Positions 13,341 through 22,461 of a stretch of 31,632 nt of DNA are shown in pieces. How positions within the stretch are numbered: position 1 is the first letter of the stretch; every line of letters begins with the position of its first letter. The position numbers were made by a program, and so were the translations under genes. The notes under the pieces were generated by a model. The model was not told where the DNA came from and made no database searches. It saw only the letters and a list, made by a program, of their open reading frames with translations. Source of the stretch: a virus; the IMG/VR virus record IMGVR_UViG_3300042397_001606, positions 1 to 31,632 of that record; one strand, given 5' to 3'.

Positions 13341-14540
13341 TTATTTACCTAAATTCATTAATTCTTTACGTTTTAAACTTTGTTTTTGTGCCGCTGTTAA
13401 TTCAGGCTTTGGCAAATCTTTTAAATTTTTTACATCATTTGGAATTACTTTTTTCAAGTTTTCAAATTCTGTTTTAAAAGTTTTTAACTCATTAACGATT
13501 GTTTCGTTACTTGCTTTTACTGTTGCATTTTCAGCCTTTAAATTTTCTAACTCAGCTTTTAAAGTTGAATTTTCAGTTTCCAAATTAGCTAACTTAGTTT
13601 TGGTATCTTCGATAGTTTCAATTTGAGCGATTAAACCACCACTTACTGAAACATCACTACCATCAACTACATAAGTGCCATCTGCAATAGGTGTACTCAT
13701 TGCCTCGTCTGAAAATACTGCAACTCCTTCCGCTAAAGTATCTTCGGTGAAATACATCACAGTTCCATCGGCTGCCGTTGCTGTACTGTTTTGTACTGCT
13801 ATTGGCTCACCATTTTCATTTAAGTTATTAACCTTAAATAAATTTTTCAAGCTGCCGGCTATTTTATCTAACTGGCTTTTGATTTCTTTATTATCCATGT
13901 TATTATTGTTGTTTTTTTCTTTTAATAATGCTGCTATTTTACTTGAGTATGCAGTATTTTTAAGTGCTTTTAATTGTGCTTCTCCACCATTGATTATAGC
14001 AGTTGCGAAACCATACTTTAAAGCGTTATCGGCTGTTAAATCAGTATCGGCTGCCATTAAGTTTTTAACCTCAATTTCACTATTTTCGTCTAGTGCTAAA
14101 ACTTCTTTGTAAAGATTGAAAATTTTATCTTCACATTGTTTTATATCGTCTGCTATTGCGTGTAAATCTTCGGCCGTTAATCCATTATAACCTAAGTTCA
14201 TAGGGTCAATAAAAGGATTATGAATAACAAATTGAGCGTTTTTAGTAATTACTCTTTCAGTTCCTGCTAAGAAGATTACAGTAGCTATTGAATTAGCTTT
14301 ATATGCAATTGTTTTTATTACCTTACCACTATTTTTTAATAAGTCGTAAATTTCAAAACCTTGTGTAACTGAACCGCCATCGCTGCGAATTTCAACCTCA
14401 ATATTTGTAGCATCTGAATTGTCATTTAAAAACTCTGACATATCAGAACTGCTGAAAGTGGTAGCAATATCACCAAACATTTGAGCGAAAAAATCCTTTT
14501 CACCTATATTTTTATCAATTACTATTTTTGCAGTTTTCAC
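13341..14540 (-). CDS. ClpP-like prohead protease fused to scaffold
   Basis: A 399-aa protein. Residues 1-190 are a ClpP/S49-type serine protease: IRSDGGSVTQGFEIYDLL, nucleophile Ser84 in YKANSIATV, His107 in FVIHNP. Residues 215-399 form a coiled-coil scaffold (about 305-375, LANLETENSTLKAELENLKA) ending in a basic tail, as needed for capsid binding. An in-frame ATG after a run of asparagines (M215, near 13898) could make free scaffold, like lambda C/Nu3. The start codon is GTG at 14540; TAGTTTTG lies 4 bases before it. Confidence 0.85.
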   Translation of the reverse strand: MKTAKIVIDKNIGEKDFFAQMFGDIATTFSSSDMSEFLNDNSDATNIEVEIRSDGGSVTQGFEIYDLLKNSGKVIKTIAYKANSIATVIFLAGTERVITKNAQFVIHNPFIDPMNLGYNGLTAEDLHAIADDIKQCEDKIFNLYKEVLALDENSEIEVKNLMAADTDLTADNALKYGFATAIINGGEAQLKALKNTAYSSKIAALLKEKNNNNNMDNKEIKSQLDKIAGSLKNLFKVNNLNENGEPIAVQNSTATAADGTVMYFTEDTLAEGVAVFSDEAMSTPIADGTYVVDGSDVSVSGGLIAQIETIEDTKTKLANLETENSTLKAELENLKAENATVKASNETIVNELKTFKTEFENLKKVIPNDVKNLKDLPKPELTAAQKQSLKRKELMNLGK

Positions 14541-14570
14541 AATACAAAACTAATACCGATTATTTTTAAC

Positions 14571-14600
14571 TTGTAAAAATGGTACCATAAATTATATTTG
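14571..14600 (+). promoter_or_regulatory. Promoter of the lipoprotein moron
   Basis: TTG (14571-14573), 19-bp spacer, TATATTTG (14593-14600): full match to the Bacteroidetes consensus. The spacer contains the palindrome ATGGTACCAT (14579-14588), a possible operator. The ATG of the gene begins 4 bases after the -7 box, so the mRNA is probably leaderless. Confidence 0.75.
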
Positions 14601-14604
14601 CAAA

Positions 14605-14913
14605 ATGAAAATTAAAATAATTGCAATTTTACTAATTGGATTTTTAGTAAGTTGCACAAAGGAAACGACAATAGAACCGATTACAATCAATGGTTATTGG
14701 TACGACAAACCCAATAAAGACTCATCATCTTTTACTGAGTATATTTCGCTAAAAGATAGTGTTCATATTTATAAGAACTTAATTACTAAAAAAGAAATTA
14801 AGGGCAAAGTTTACTTATTGCCACTTGACAAAATATTTATAAACAATAGTGTTCAAACTTACAAATTTGATGCTCACAATTTACAATACGGTAAAATAAT
14901 TTTGTATAGATAA
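14605..14913 (+). CDS. Lipoprotein moron
   Basis: A 102-aa protein with signal peptide and lipobox (MKIKIIAILLIGFLVSC, lipidated Cys17), then a beta-rich soluble part (TINGYWYDKP..., EYISLKDSVHIYKN). It is the only plus-strand gene I support, placed between tape measure and protease genes with its own consensus promoter and its own terminator. That is the classic plan of a moron, a cargo gene expressed apart from the lytic programme. Phage lipoproteins of this kind often block entry of other phages; that role is inference. Confidence 0.85.
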   Translation: MKIKIIAILLIGFLVSCTKETTIEPITINGYWYDKPNKDSSSFTEYISLKDSVHIYKNLITKKEIKGKVYLLPLDKIFINNSVQTYKFDAHNLQYGKIILYR

Positions 14914-14916
14914 AAC

Positions 14917-14948
14917 AAAAAAGCCCTCGACGTTTGAGGGCTTTTTTT
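14917..14948. terminator. Bidirectional terminator between moron and tape measure
   Basis: AAAAAAGCCCTC, loop GACGTTT, GAGGGCTTTTTT: a 12-bp stem including A/T flanks. It ends the plus-strand moron and also the leftward tail operon, whose last gene (tape measure) stops at 14947. Confidence 0.9.
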
Positions 14949-17022
14949 ATACACTTAAATTAATTTTTTTATTGACATTATCTAAGTCGTTTTGTTTTTT
15001 ATTCAATTCGCTTAATTGCAATATTGGTGCTGGCTGTTTTGCTATTGCCTTTGCAAGTTGGTTATAGTCAATCATTGTTTTTAAGCCGCTATTTCTTTCA
15101 GCAAATCCACCATAACCGCTAGTTGTTAAACTTCCACCGCCTGCCATTGCTACAAGCCCACTATTAGGATTAATTGTAGTTTGGCCTTTGCCGCTTATCG
15201 GTTCAACTGTTACTCTTTCACGGCCACCTGGATTATCACCAACTAATAACATAGTAGGTCCATTGGTCATAAAATCTCCACCACCTGCGGCTGCTCCACC
15301 TATTATATTTCGTGCGCTTGTTATTGCACCAATAATTTGAGCTAAACCTGCAGCATATTTTACAAAGCCAGCAATACCCCCAGTAGCTAAGTTGTCTGGA
15401 CTTGGTGCGCTTGTTGTTGCTGTTAAATTACCTATTGCAGTTCCTAAGTTTACAGCTACATTAGTTAATGCTAATGCCTTTTGCAAGTCGCTGCCTTGTT
15501 GCGCTGATGCTGCCAATTCGCTTATAACTCCCTTTGCAGCATTTGCAACTGCTATACTAGATTGTATATCTGCTTCATCAAATTTCTTTTTTTGCTTTGA
15601 TTTCCAACTATACACATCAGCTTCGGTTTTTGCATTATCTTGTACTGCCTTTAGCTCGTCTTCAAATAATTTTAATGACTCGGCTAATTGTTTTTCATTT
15701 AATTGTTTGTTTTTTTCTTCGGTTTTTACACGTTCATTATATCTTTCTTCATTATCCTTTGCAAAGTCATCGGCCGCCTTTTTTCTTCTTTCATTTTCCT
15801 TTGCATTTTCGGCATCTCTTTTAGCTTGAAATCTTTGATTAATTGCATCAATTCTATTTTCCCTACGTTCGGTTGCAACTTCAAATTCTTGTTGAATTTT
15901 TTCACGTTGCGCATAAGCATTTACAAACTCTTTGCGCATTTCTTCAGTTATCTTTTGATTTTTAACTGCTGCATTATTTCGCATTGCAAATGCCTTAACT
16001 TCTTGGTCTGCTATTTTTAATTTGCGATCGATTTCTTCTTTGTCTAATGCTGCTATTTTATCACTAATTGCTAATAATTCAGATTGGGTTTTTGTTTTGT
16101 TCCTTAACTCTACATTTAAACTTGCAACTGCTCTTTCGTATTTACTTTGAGCAATTACTCCATCAGTTTGTGACTCTTCTATTTGGTCAAACATTTGCGC
16201 TAGTTTGAAGCCCTCATTATAAGCGATCTTCATTTCGCTTGTAACTCCTTTTAGCTTTAATCCAAAGTTTGTAAAGTCTAAATTAACTATCGCTTTTCCA
16301 ATATCAATAAATCTTGAAATTAAAACATCTGCTGCTTGCGAAATCCCACTAAAAATAAATTCTACCTTTTCAATTATTGGTTCAAATTTGCTAAAAACAG
16401 CTATTAAACCACTTAATGCAACCGTAACCAAACCAAATATATTAGCCTTAAATATACCACTTAGCGACTTCATGTTTATATCAGCCTTGCCGATACCATC
16501 ACTAACTACATTAAAGCCCTCTTTCATGCTTTGAAGCCCTTGAATTGCATTTCCCAAAGGCCCTTTAATTCCACTTAATGCGCTTGTATAGTTCCCGATA
16601 TTTATTTTTTGTTGCTGATATTGGTCTACGTTCTCTTTAATAAACTTATTATGTTGATCAATACTTGCATTTAGTTCTTTTTGTTTTGCCTTTCCTGCAT
16701 CAGTGCTTAAATCTAGTTTATTGCGCTCAATAGTAAGTTGTTTAACTGCACTTCGCGCATCGTCAATGCTTTTAGCTTCTTTCCCAAATGCTTCAACACT
16801 TGCTAAAATAGCTTTATTTGTTTTGCTTCGCTCGTTTGTAGCTGTTTGAATTAAGATATTGTTTTCAGCTATTGCCTTACTGTTATCCCCCTCAGCTTTT
16901 GCAAGTTTATTATTACTTTCTTTTAGCGCATTAATTTCTTTTGTCAATCCTGCAACCTTAGCGATTGCATCTGATTGGTCAATTTGAACGCTAAATATAA
17001 TTTTTTCAGTAGTATCTGCCAT
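14947..17022 (-). CDS. Tail tape measure protein
   Basis: A 691-aa protein, mostly helical. N-terminal coiled coil (KVAGLTKEINALKESNNKLA), a hydrophobic part (about 190-215, KANIFGLVTVALSGLIAVFS), a very charged helix (about 385-430, AKRDAENAKENERRKKAADD) and a glycine-rich C-terminal segment (ARNIIGGAAAGGGDFMTNGP). This is the usual plan of siphovirus tape measures, which set tail length and are ejected into the host envelope. By the usual 1.5 angstrom per residue the tail would be about 100 nm. Last gene of the tail operon. Confidence 0.9.
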   Translation of the reverse strand: MADTTEKIIFSVQIDQSDAIAKVAGLTKEINALKESNNKLAKAEGDNSKAIAENNILIQTATNERSKTNKAILASVEAFGKEAKSIDDARSAVKQLTIERNKLDLSTDAGKAKQKELNASIDQHNKFIKENVDQYQQQKINIGNYTSALSGIKGPLGNAIQGLQSMKEGFNVVSDGIGKADINMKSLSGIFKANIFGLVTVALSGLIAVFSKFEPIIEKVEFIFSGISQAADVLISRFIDIGKAIVNLDFTNFGLKLKGVTSEMKIAYNEGFKLAQMFDQIEESQTDGVIAQSKYERAVASLNVELRNKTKTQSELLAISDKIAALDKEEIDRKLKIADQEVKAFAMRNNAAVKNQKITEEMRKEFVNAYAQREKIQQEFEVATERRENRIDAINQRFQAKRDAENAKENERRKKAADDFAKDNEERYNERVKTEEKNKQLNEKQLAESLKLFEDELKAVQDNAKTEADVYSWKSKQKKKFDEADIQSSIAVANAAKGVISELAASAQQGSDLQKALALTNVAVNLGTAIGNLTATTSAPSPDNLATGGIAGFVKYAAGLAQIIGAITSARNIIGGAAAGGGDFMTNGPTMLLVGDNPGGRERVTVEPISGKGQTTINPNSGLVAMAGGGSLTTSGYGGFAERNSGLKTMIDYNQLAKAIAKQPAPILQLSELNKKQNDLDNVNKKINLSV

Positions 17023-17023
17023 T

Positions 17024-17161
17024 TTATTTTTCTTTTAAATTCTTTTGAATTAATTTATTTATAGCATACGAAACATTGCGATTGCCATATTTTGCTTGCG
17101 CTTTTTCCTTTGTTTCAGGTGAAACATAAACTTTGATTAAAGTTAATTTAGTCTTGCTCAT
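17024..17161 (-). CDS. 45-aa ribbon-helix-helix-like peptide
   Basis: ATG at 17161 overlaps the TGA of the upstream 651-aa gene (ATGA); TAA at 17026-17024 ends one base before the tape measure ATG. Residues: a strand LTLIKVYVSPETKEKAQAKY, then a helix VSYAINKLIQKNL. The strand-helix-turn-helix plan resembles short ribbon-helix-helix DNA-binding proteins, unexpected between two tail genes. It may be a small regulator or a degenerate tail chaperone. Coupling on both sides supports translation. Confidence 0.6.
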   Translation of the reverse strand: MSKTKLTLIKVYVSPETKEKAQAKYGNRNVSYAINKLIQKNLKEK

Positions 17162-19113
17162 ATTTTAATTAATTCAACTTGAGTTGTATCGTATCTATTT
17201 ATTTTAAACTGCTTTATTTCGTTGCAATAAAAGTAGCCTTTAATATTTCCATAACCTTTAATTATACAATCTAAATAAATCGGTTTTGTAAAATCAATTT
17301 CATTGTAATCTTTTACTTTCAAAAAGAAATTAGCAGTTAAAAAATAAGGGCTATTTAACATATTAGCAACTATATTATAATGCTTTGGTATTAACGAGCC
17401 TGCAAACTCTAAATCTTGAAAATAAACGCCTGCACTCGGTCCGCTATTGCTTGCACCTGTACCGCCACCAATTGAACCTGATGTACCTTTAATAGTAAAA
17501 GTTTCGCCCCTATTTATATATGCTATTCTAGGCTTAACGGATTGAGTTCTATAAGTCACTCCTGCATCTTCGCTTTTCCACATTTGTATAAATGATTGTG
17601 TAATTGCATCACGTAAAGCTGGTATTCTAGTTATTGGGGCAAATTTACTTCTAAATACTTCACTTACTTTTTCTAAATTTAAATTATTACAAAACAAAGT
17701 ACCTTGACCATATGTGTTAGCTTTTCTTAGTTCGCTATCATTGTCATCAGTTTCGTACGCTAATAAGTTATTTTGTGAATACCCATCAATTGCATATTGA
17801 ATACTTGGCAAATCGGTTACGTCTAGTTTATCACTCCACTCTATCGCATTTGATTTATTAGCTTCAACAGAATTAAAGTAACTAAAATTAACAGTTTTTA
17901 AACTGCTATCAATAGTTATCATTAAGTTATATTGATTTACGATTGTTGTTAAAAAATCTTTTTGTGAAACATCAGGCAAAGACTCATTAACATAAACTAA
18001 ATTGCCCTCAACTAACGATTGAGTATTATATTTATTTTCCCAGTTTAAACTTACAACCTCCCAACTTATTATACCACCCCACTCAAATTGCAAATAAAAA
18101 TAAGTATCGGCTGCATCTTTGGCAGTTTCAACTGTAAATGAAACTGTATTAGCTCCGTTTGAAATAGTCGCTTGTTGAAATGAAACCGAACCCAAACTAG
18201 GTGTGTTTTTGTACAAAACTAATTTCATAGTAGGGCTTATTCCTGTTGTTATCCAATTTACATTTACATCAATATTAAAATTTATTGAACCGTAATTAAT
18301 AGGAAAATAACAAGTAATAACCTCAGGCGGAAAACTAACTTGTTGAAATTGTAATGAACTATTTTTTATAAACCTATTTAATGTTACTGGGTAAAAATTA
18401 GTTAATGTTACTGGTGTTGTTGTGTTTATTTCGCCCTCTGTTGTATAGCCGTCTAAAACTGATTGAGGGGTGTTTGAAATTTTAACCATTGGCAAAATCT
18501 CATTTTCAAATAATTCATTGCTTAAAAACTCACCACTTACTGAATAACCTATTGAGTGGAATATTCGCAAAAATAAATACTTTGCAAAAACACTAGGGTA
18601 TAAATCATTCCAGTGCGCATGAGTTGTATTTAAGTCCCATTTACCATAATTGATATTAGGATAAATAAAACCATCACTCCAAAGATTATTTCTATTTGCT
18701 ATTACATTTGCATAATTCCAAATATGATTAATTGCGCTGCCGTTTGAGTAGTCTAAATTTAGTTCGTTTAGTTTCGCATCACCTATCAAATCAAAGATAT
18801 TTGAAAGCTCACCAAAAGCCCTTATTTTATAGTTGTTATTTGTTTCTTCAAGTGTTGCGAACCCTTGCATAATATTATAGCCATGCGCTTCAATTTCGCA
18901 TGAATTAACCGAATATGGAAAATTTGTTAAACTATCAGTTGATTGACTATTCTTTGTTAATTGTCTGTTATTGGTGCTTAACCCTGCTTCAATTTCAGTA
19001 CTAAATGCACCGCTGCGACTACTTAAAGACTGCATTTTATTAACCGATTTGGTAAGTGCAATATCATTATCTACTATTGCATCAAGCTCAATATCATTTA
19101 TAGTTATTTTCAT
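17158..19113 (-). CDS. Large tail-tip/baseplate-like structural protein
   Basis: A 651-aa beta-rich protein. The N-terminal SVNKMQSLSSRSGAFSTEIE with STNNRQL follows a pattern common in large Bacteroidetes phage tail proteins (S-x-x-F-S-x-x-x-x-LPxTxxN), and the C-terminus has a glycine/serine linker (GSIGGGTGASNSGPSAG) and NCY-like strands. Position upstream of the tape measure gene in transcription and size suggest the tail tip or baseplate hub. One-base overlap with the upstream gene. No enzymatic motif seen. Confidence 0.65.
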   Translation of the reverse strand: MKITINDIELDAIVDNDIALTKSVNKMQSLSSRSGAFSTEIEAGLSTNNRQLTKNSQSTDSLTNFPYSVNSCEIEAHGYNIMQGFATLEETNNNYKIRAFGELSNIFDLIGDAKLNELNLDYSNGSAINHIWNYANVIANRNNLWSDGFIYPNINYGKWDLNTTHAHWNDLYPSVFAKYLFLRIFHSIGYSVSGEFLSNELFENEILPMVKISNTPQSVLDGYTTEGEINTTTPVTLTNFYPVTLNRFIKNSSLQFQQVSFPPEVITCYFPINYGSINFNIDVNVNWITTGISPTMKLVLYKNTPSLGSVSFQQATISNGANTVSFTVETAKDAADTYFYLQFEWGGIISWEVVSLNWENKYNTQSLVEGNLVYVNESLPDVSQKDFLTTIVNQYNLMITIDSSLKTVNFSYFNSVEANKSNAIEWSDKLDVTDLPSIQYAIDGYSQNNLLAYETDDNDSELRKANTYGQGTLFCNNLNLEKVSEVFRSKFAPITRIPALRDAITQSFIQMWKSEDAGVTYRTQSVKPRIAYINRGETFTIKGTSGSIGGGTGASNSGPSAGVYFQDLEFAGSLIPKHYNIVANMLNSPYFLTANFFLKVKDYNEIDFTKPIYLDCIIKGYGNIKGYFYCNEIKQFKINRYDTTQVELIKI

Positions 19114-20273
19114 TAATAAACTTGGCTTTGAATTGTTTCAGATAACCTAAAATTGAATGATAAATTTATAGCTTCGTTATAGCTGCGATACAATAAGATT
19201 GATTGTTTTTCAATTACAATCGGTTTTAAAACTCCATCGACTTCAATCCATGTAAAAGGGCTAGCAATCATTTGTTCAATCGTTTCAGCGTGCGAAGTTC
19301 TGACATTTTCAGTTGATACCGAATAGCTTTTATAAGATTGGTTTTGAATTGACTTAAAATTTAGATTACTATCTTTAAAGGTTGTATCGTTATCAAATTC
19401 TAAACTTATTCCAATATCATTGTAAACAACATAATTGCGAAGTCCTCCAGCTTGATTAACATAAACAATGTTTAATGCATCTTTAAAACAGCCATCATTT
19501 ACTTCTACTTTTTGCGTTCCTAAAATAACACCTGAGTAAGTACTACCCATTGTAAATACTGATATGTCATTTACAGCACGTTGCACATTTAAAAAAGTAT
19601 CGTCTTTTAGTGTTTTACTTACAAATGTTTTGAAACCTTTAAAAAATACTAAGGTTTCAGCTGTTTCTACTGTCGTTAAATTGGTAGTAAATAAATTGTT
19701 TATTTTGTTTAATGTAAGTGCGCTATTTACTGCGCAACTGCTACCATATAAACTTATATTGCTTTGACCTATTCCATACATTATACTGCGTTTATTGCTA
19801 CCTAAAACACCTCGCAAGTATTCGGATACACTATGAATTATTTTATCATTTTTAGGAGTTCCTTTTAATGTAGCTACTTTTTGAATTACTGTTGCGGTTG
19901 CGCTTAAATTTGTTAATTCGTATAATTCCACATTGAAATCGGTGTAAACATCATATTCTAAATTAGCATCAGAACCCTTGTAAATTGTGTTTACAACACA
20001 TGAAATAGAACTTAAAACCTCAACTATAACATGAGCTCCGTTATATAATCCGCCTGTTGATGTGTTTACATAAATAATGTTACCAACTACTAAAGTAGGT
20101 GGAGTAAAACTAGGGTCACTACTTACACCAAAAATTGTTAATCCATAAGGTGTTTGGCTTGAAACATCTATTTTAGTATCTGCTAAAGCTAAAGGAGTTA
20201 AAGTTAATTCATATTCTATATTATCAGCTACTGTGCTAATTATAGCTGGTGCGCTAGTTCCTGTTATTGGCAT
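19113..20273 (-). CDS. Tail structural protein (distal-tail-like candidate)
   Basis: A 386-aa beta-rich protein. The part YVNQAGGLRNYVVYNDIGIS and the later HAETIEQMIASPFTWIEVDG resemble the 'NxxGGxdxxxF ... SPxvw' pattern of a Bacteroidetes phage tail family that seems to fill the Dit/baseplate position. It shares one base with the 651-aa gene and overlaps the 159-aa gene by 20 bases. The structural role is well supported by context, the exact part is not. Confidence 0.6.
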   Translation of the reverse strand: MPITGTSAPAIISTVADNIEYELTLTPLALADTKIDVSSQTPYGLTIFGVSSDPSFTPPTLVVGNIIYVNTSTGGLYNGAHVIVEVLSSISCVVNTIYKGSDANLEYDVYTDFNVELYELTNLSATATVIQKVATLKGTPKNDKIIHSVSEYLRGVLGSNKRSIMYGIGQSNISLYGSSCAVNSALTLNKINNLFTTNLTTVETAETLVFFKGFKTFVSKTLKDDTFLNVQRAVNDISVFTMGSTYSGVILGTQKVEVNDGCFKDALNIVYVNQAGGLRNYVVYNDIGISLEFDNDTTFKDSNLNFKSIQNQSYKSYSVSTENVRTSHAETIEQMIASPFTWIEVDGVLKPIVIEKQSILLYRSYNEAINLSFNFRLSETIQSQVY

Positions 20274-20733
20274 CGGTTATCTCGGTTATTTTCTTTAAAA
20301 TTAATTGCTCTTTTATTTTGTCAATGTGGCTAGTCAAATCAATGTCTTCTAATAACCCACTATTTGCGCCTTGAAACTTTTGAAAAATTGAATTTCCATA
20401 CTTTTGTAAATTGTTTAAAACTGAAACTGCATTAAATTCCAAACCTTTGTCAATCATCCAATTTTCAATCTCAAATACGCTTGTTTCAACTCGGCTAGGT
20501 GCTTGACCATAAATAAGATTATCTATATAAGCAAGTGCATAAACATTGATTTCATTTTCAGTAATTTCATAACGTAAACTATCAGCTAATCGGCCACTAG
20601 CATTAACAACCGAACTAAACTCACCTTGCGCTTTTGTTTTGCGTGGTATCGGTTTGGTTTTAATTGCCACCTTAGCTTGACTAATAAAGTCCTCCGCTAA
20701 TTGCTCAAATAGCTGTTGTTCAAAAATTGTCAT
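20254..20733 (-). CDS. Neck/tail-completion-like protein
   Basis: A 159-aa protein: helix QQLFEQLAEDFISQAKVAI, then VVNASGRLADSLRYEITENE, strand INVYALAYIDNLIYGQAPSR and a C-terminal helix. The pattern 'atGrladSlr...l.v....Y...v.yG..P' is that of HK97 gp10-like or related minor virion proteins that join head and tail. Placed with tail genes, 4-base overlap to the upstream gene. Confidence 0.62.
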   Translation of the reverse strand: MTIFEQQLFEQLAEDFISQAKVAIKTKPIPRKTKAQGEFSSVVNASGRLADSLRYEITENEINVYALAYIDNLIYGQAPSRVETSVFEIENWMIDKGLEFNAVSVLNNLQKYGNSIFQKFQGANSGLLEDIDLTSHIDKIKEQLILKKITEITDANNRN

Positions 20734-21005
20734 AAATTTACTGCTATATCAACTTTACTTTCGGTTAATTCTTTAACCTCGTTTATGTATTGCCTTACTC
20801 CCTCAATCCCACTATCCTTAAAAACTGTTTTTAGTCTGTTTTTATGGTTTACCTTATGCAGGTTTTCGCCTATTGTAGTACGTTCAATTACATTATCATT
20901 TAAGCGTTTATAGACGTGCTTTTTAACACCGTATGTGGTTAAAGGTAGATGACTAGCTATAACACTTAACTTTTTTTCAATATCCTTTGTAATTTTATTT
21001 GCCAT
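20730..21005 (-). CDS. Small basic protein in tail region
   Basis: A 91-aa basic protein (ITKDIEKKLSVIASHLPLTT, VYKRLNDNVIERTTIGENLH, a short beta-helix end). It overlaps the 58-aa gene by 11 bases at its start and the neck-like gene by 4 at its end. Probably a minor virion or assembly protein; not recognised. Confidence 0.6.
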   Translation of the reverse strand: MANKITKDIEKKLSVIASHLPLTTYGVKKHVYKRLNDNVIERTTIGENLHKVNHKNRLKTVFKDSGIEGVRQYINEVKELTESKVDIAVNL

Positions 21006-21171
21006 ATTGATTTTGAATTGGTGGGGCTTGGTGTGGTTGGTTTTGGTTCAATGTTTTAAACATAGACTCAAATATTTTGTTCAATTGTCTTCTGTTTTCT
21101 GACTCCATTTCATTTAACATATTTTGCAACTCAGGTTCTAGTTTTCTAATTACTAATTTTCTTTTTTTCAT
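20995..21171 (-). CDS. 58-aa helical protein in tail region
   Basis: ATG at 21171, one base after the stop region of the 139-aa gene; TAA at 20997-20995 overlaps the next gene by 11 bases. Reads KKRKLVIRKLEPELQNMLNE, then ESENRRQLNKIFESMF and a proline/glutamine-rich tail (NQNQPHQAPPIQNQ). Fills an otherwise empty 167-bp gap exactly, which supports it. Could be a small assembly factor; not recognised. Confidence 0.6.
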   Translation of the reverse strand: MKKRKLVIRKLEPELQNMLNEMESENRRQLNKIFESMFKTLNQNQPHQAPPIQNQYGK

Positions 21172-21172
21172 A

Positions 21173-21592
21173 TTAACATGGTGTTTTTGATTGCAAAGTA
21201 AATTGAACGCTATATCCGCTTACCGAACCACTTAACTGCATAAATTCAGGCGTTGCAATTTCGTTTAAATATGCTGCAACTTTTGGCAATGTGTTATTCA
21301 AAGCAATCATGTAATCCTCTTTTAATTGCCATGCTTCTTGAATTAAATTTTGCCTATCAGACTCAGTGTAGTTAGTAGTATCTTGATACAAAAAAACTAA
21401 AACAATTGACCTACTTATGTTGCCTTTTAGTCTATCTGTTTGCTCTCTAAAGGGTGCAAGCCAAATTAAAGGAAATGCAGTCGTTTGGCTTACTAAACTT
21501 GCATCAGCTTTTTTGCCAAATACAAAAGTTCCATTAGGTGCGACACTTTCGGCCGTAGTTCTTAATAGTTCGATGGTTTGTTCGTATGTCAT
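21173..21592 (-). CDS. Tail-terminator-like candidate
   Basis: A 139-aa alpha/beta protein: N-terminal helix (YEQTIELLRTTAESVAPNGT), FVFGKKADASLVSQTTAFPL, strand RSIVLVFLYQDTTNY, helix, and a final strand pair (VSGYSVQFTLQSKTP). Size and plan resemble tail terminator or completion proteins, but no family is firmly recognised. Confidence 0.5.
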   Translation of the reverse strand: MTYEQTIELLRTTAESVAPNGTFVFGKKADASLVSQTTAFPLIWLAPFREQTDRLKGNISRSIVLVFLYQDTTNYTESDRQNLIQEAWQLKEDYMIALNNTLPKVAAYLNEIATPEFMQLSGSVSGYSVQFTLQSKTPC

Positions 21593-21775
21593 TTATAGTT
21601 TTATAAAAATGTTATCCTCATTATCGGCTATATAAAAACCAATTTTCATCAAATTTGTTTTTAAAAAAGATAGTTTTGAGGCTTCTTTAAATCTTTCAAT
21701 ATTTGCTCCTATCATTAGTATCATGTCACAGCCTGCAAATTTGTTTTTTGGGTTAAAACAAATAGTCATTGTCAT
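21593..21775 (-). CDS. Small protein, unknown
   Basis: A 60-aa protein (NPKNKFAGCDMILMIGANIE, RFKEASKLSFLKTNLMKIGF) without recognised motifs. It overlaps the 229-aa gene by 4 bases (ATGA-type) and adjoins the following gene without gap. Retained because of tight packing on both sides. Confidence 0.55.
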   Translation of the reverse strand: MTMTICFNPKNKFAGCDMILMIGANIERFKEASKLSFLKTNLMKIGFYIADNEDNIFIKL

Positions 21776-22461
21776 TTATTCGCCTTTAATTTATTTAATC
21801 GTTTGCCAAATTCGCTAGTTTCAAAATCCTTTAATAACTTGGTGTAAACAGTATCTGCATTAGTATTTAAAATACCATCATAGTTAAGTAAATTACCTTG
21901 CGCTAGTGCATCTAAAGTGTTTACATAACCTAAGTAATCTAACTGTTTTACGCCTGCCATTAACTCATCATTATCAGGTTTGTAATCGTTTAGCCTTACA
22001 AATTTAGCAAAAAATTCTTTTATTTCAGTAAAAAAATAATTTACAATAGCTATTGCATCAGGCATTAACATTAATTTTATGTCAATTGGTAGGTAGATAG
22101 ACACTATTTTATCGGCCACATCCATTGGCTCAACGTCTTTTAACAGCATTTTTACTTGCTCAATTTTGTGCCATGTTTCGTTACCTACTTTAATATTGGT
22201 TATTTCTTCGGTCAATGGTTTGCATTTTATTGTTTCAGTATCTTGCAGGAACTCTAAAAAGGGCTTTAACTGTTCAATCTTATGATTATTTAGCTTTTGC
22301 GCTAATTCTACTGGCATGTTCGCCAAAATAGATAATTGACCTATTGTTCTGTTTTCGGTATTGTTTAGCTTTCTCAATTCCAAAAATTCGCCAAAAGTTA
22401 AGTTATCAAAGTCAATCCTTAAATTGTAATTTTCTTTTTTGTTGATTATTATTTTTACCAT
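21772..22461 (-). CDS. Protein after terminase, possible tail assembly chaperone
   Basis: A 229-aa mostly helical protein with FDNLTFGEFLELRKLNN near the start, a middle with QLKPFLEFLQDTETIKCKPL, and the end DALAQGNLLNYDGILNTNAD, VYTKLLKDFETSEF. The 'LTFGEFLEL' opening and helical plan resemble tail chaperones or a conserved Bacteroidetes phage protein next to terminase; undecided. It overlaps the terminase gene by 7 bases. Confidence 0.5.
   Translation of the reverse strand: MVKIIINKKENYNLRIDFDNLTFGEFLELRKLNNTENRTIGQLSILANMPVELAQKLNNHKIEQLKPFLEFLQDTETIKCKPLTEEITNIKVGNETWHKIEQVKMLLKDVEPMDVADKIVSIYLPIDIKLMLMPDAIAIVNYFFTEIKEFFAKFVRLNDYKPDNDELMAGVKQLDYLGYVNTLDALAQGNLLNYDGILNTNADTVYTKLLKDFETSEFGKRLNKLKANK

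Noticed and set aside
15392-16020. Several plus-strand frames opposite the tape measure gene
   Set aside because: Low-complexity phenylalanine/serine/leucine reading of an antisense charged coiled coil; no promoter or start signal.
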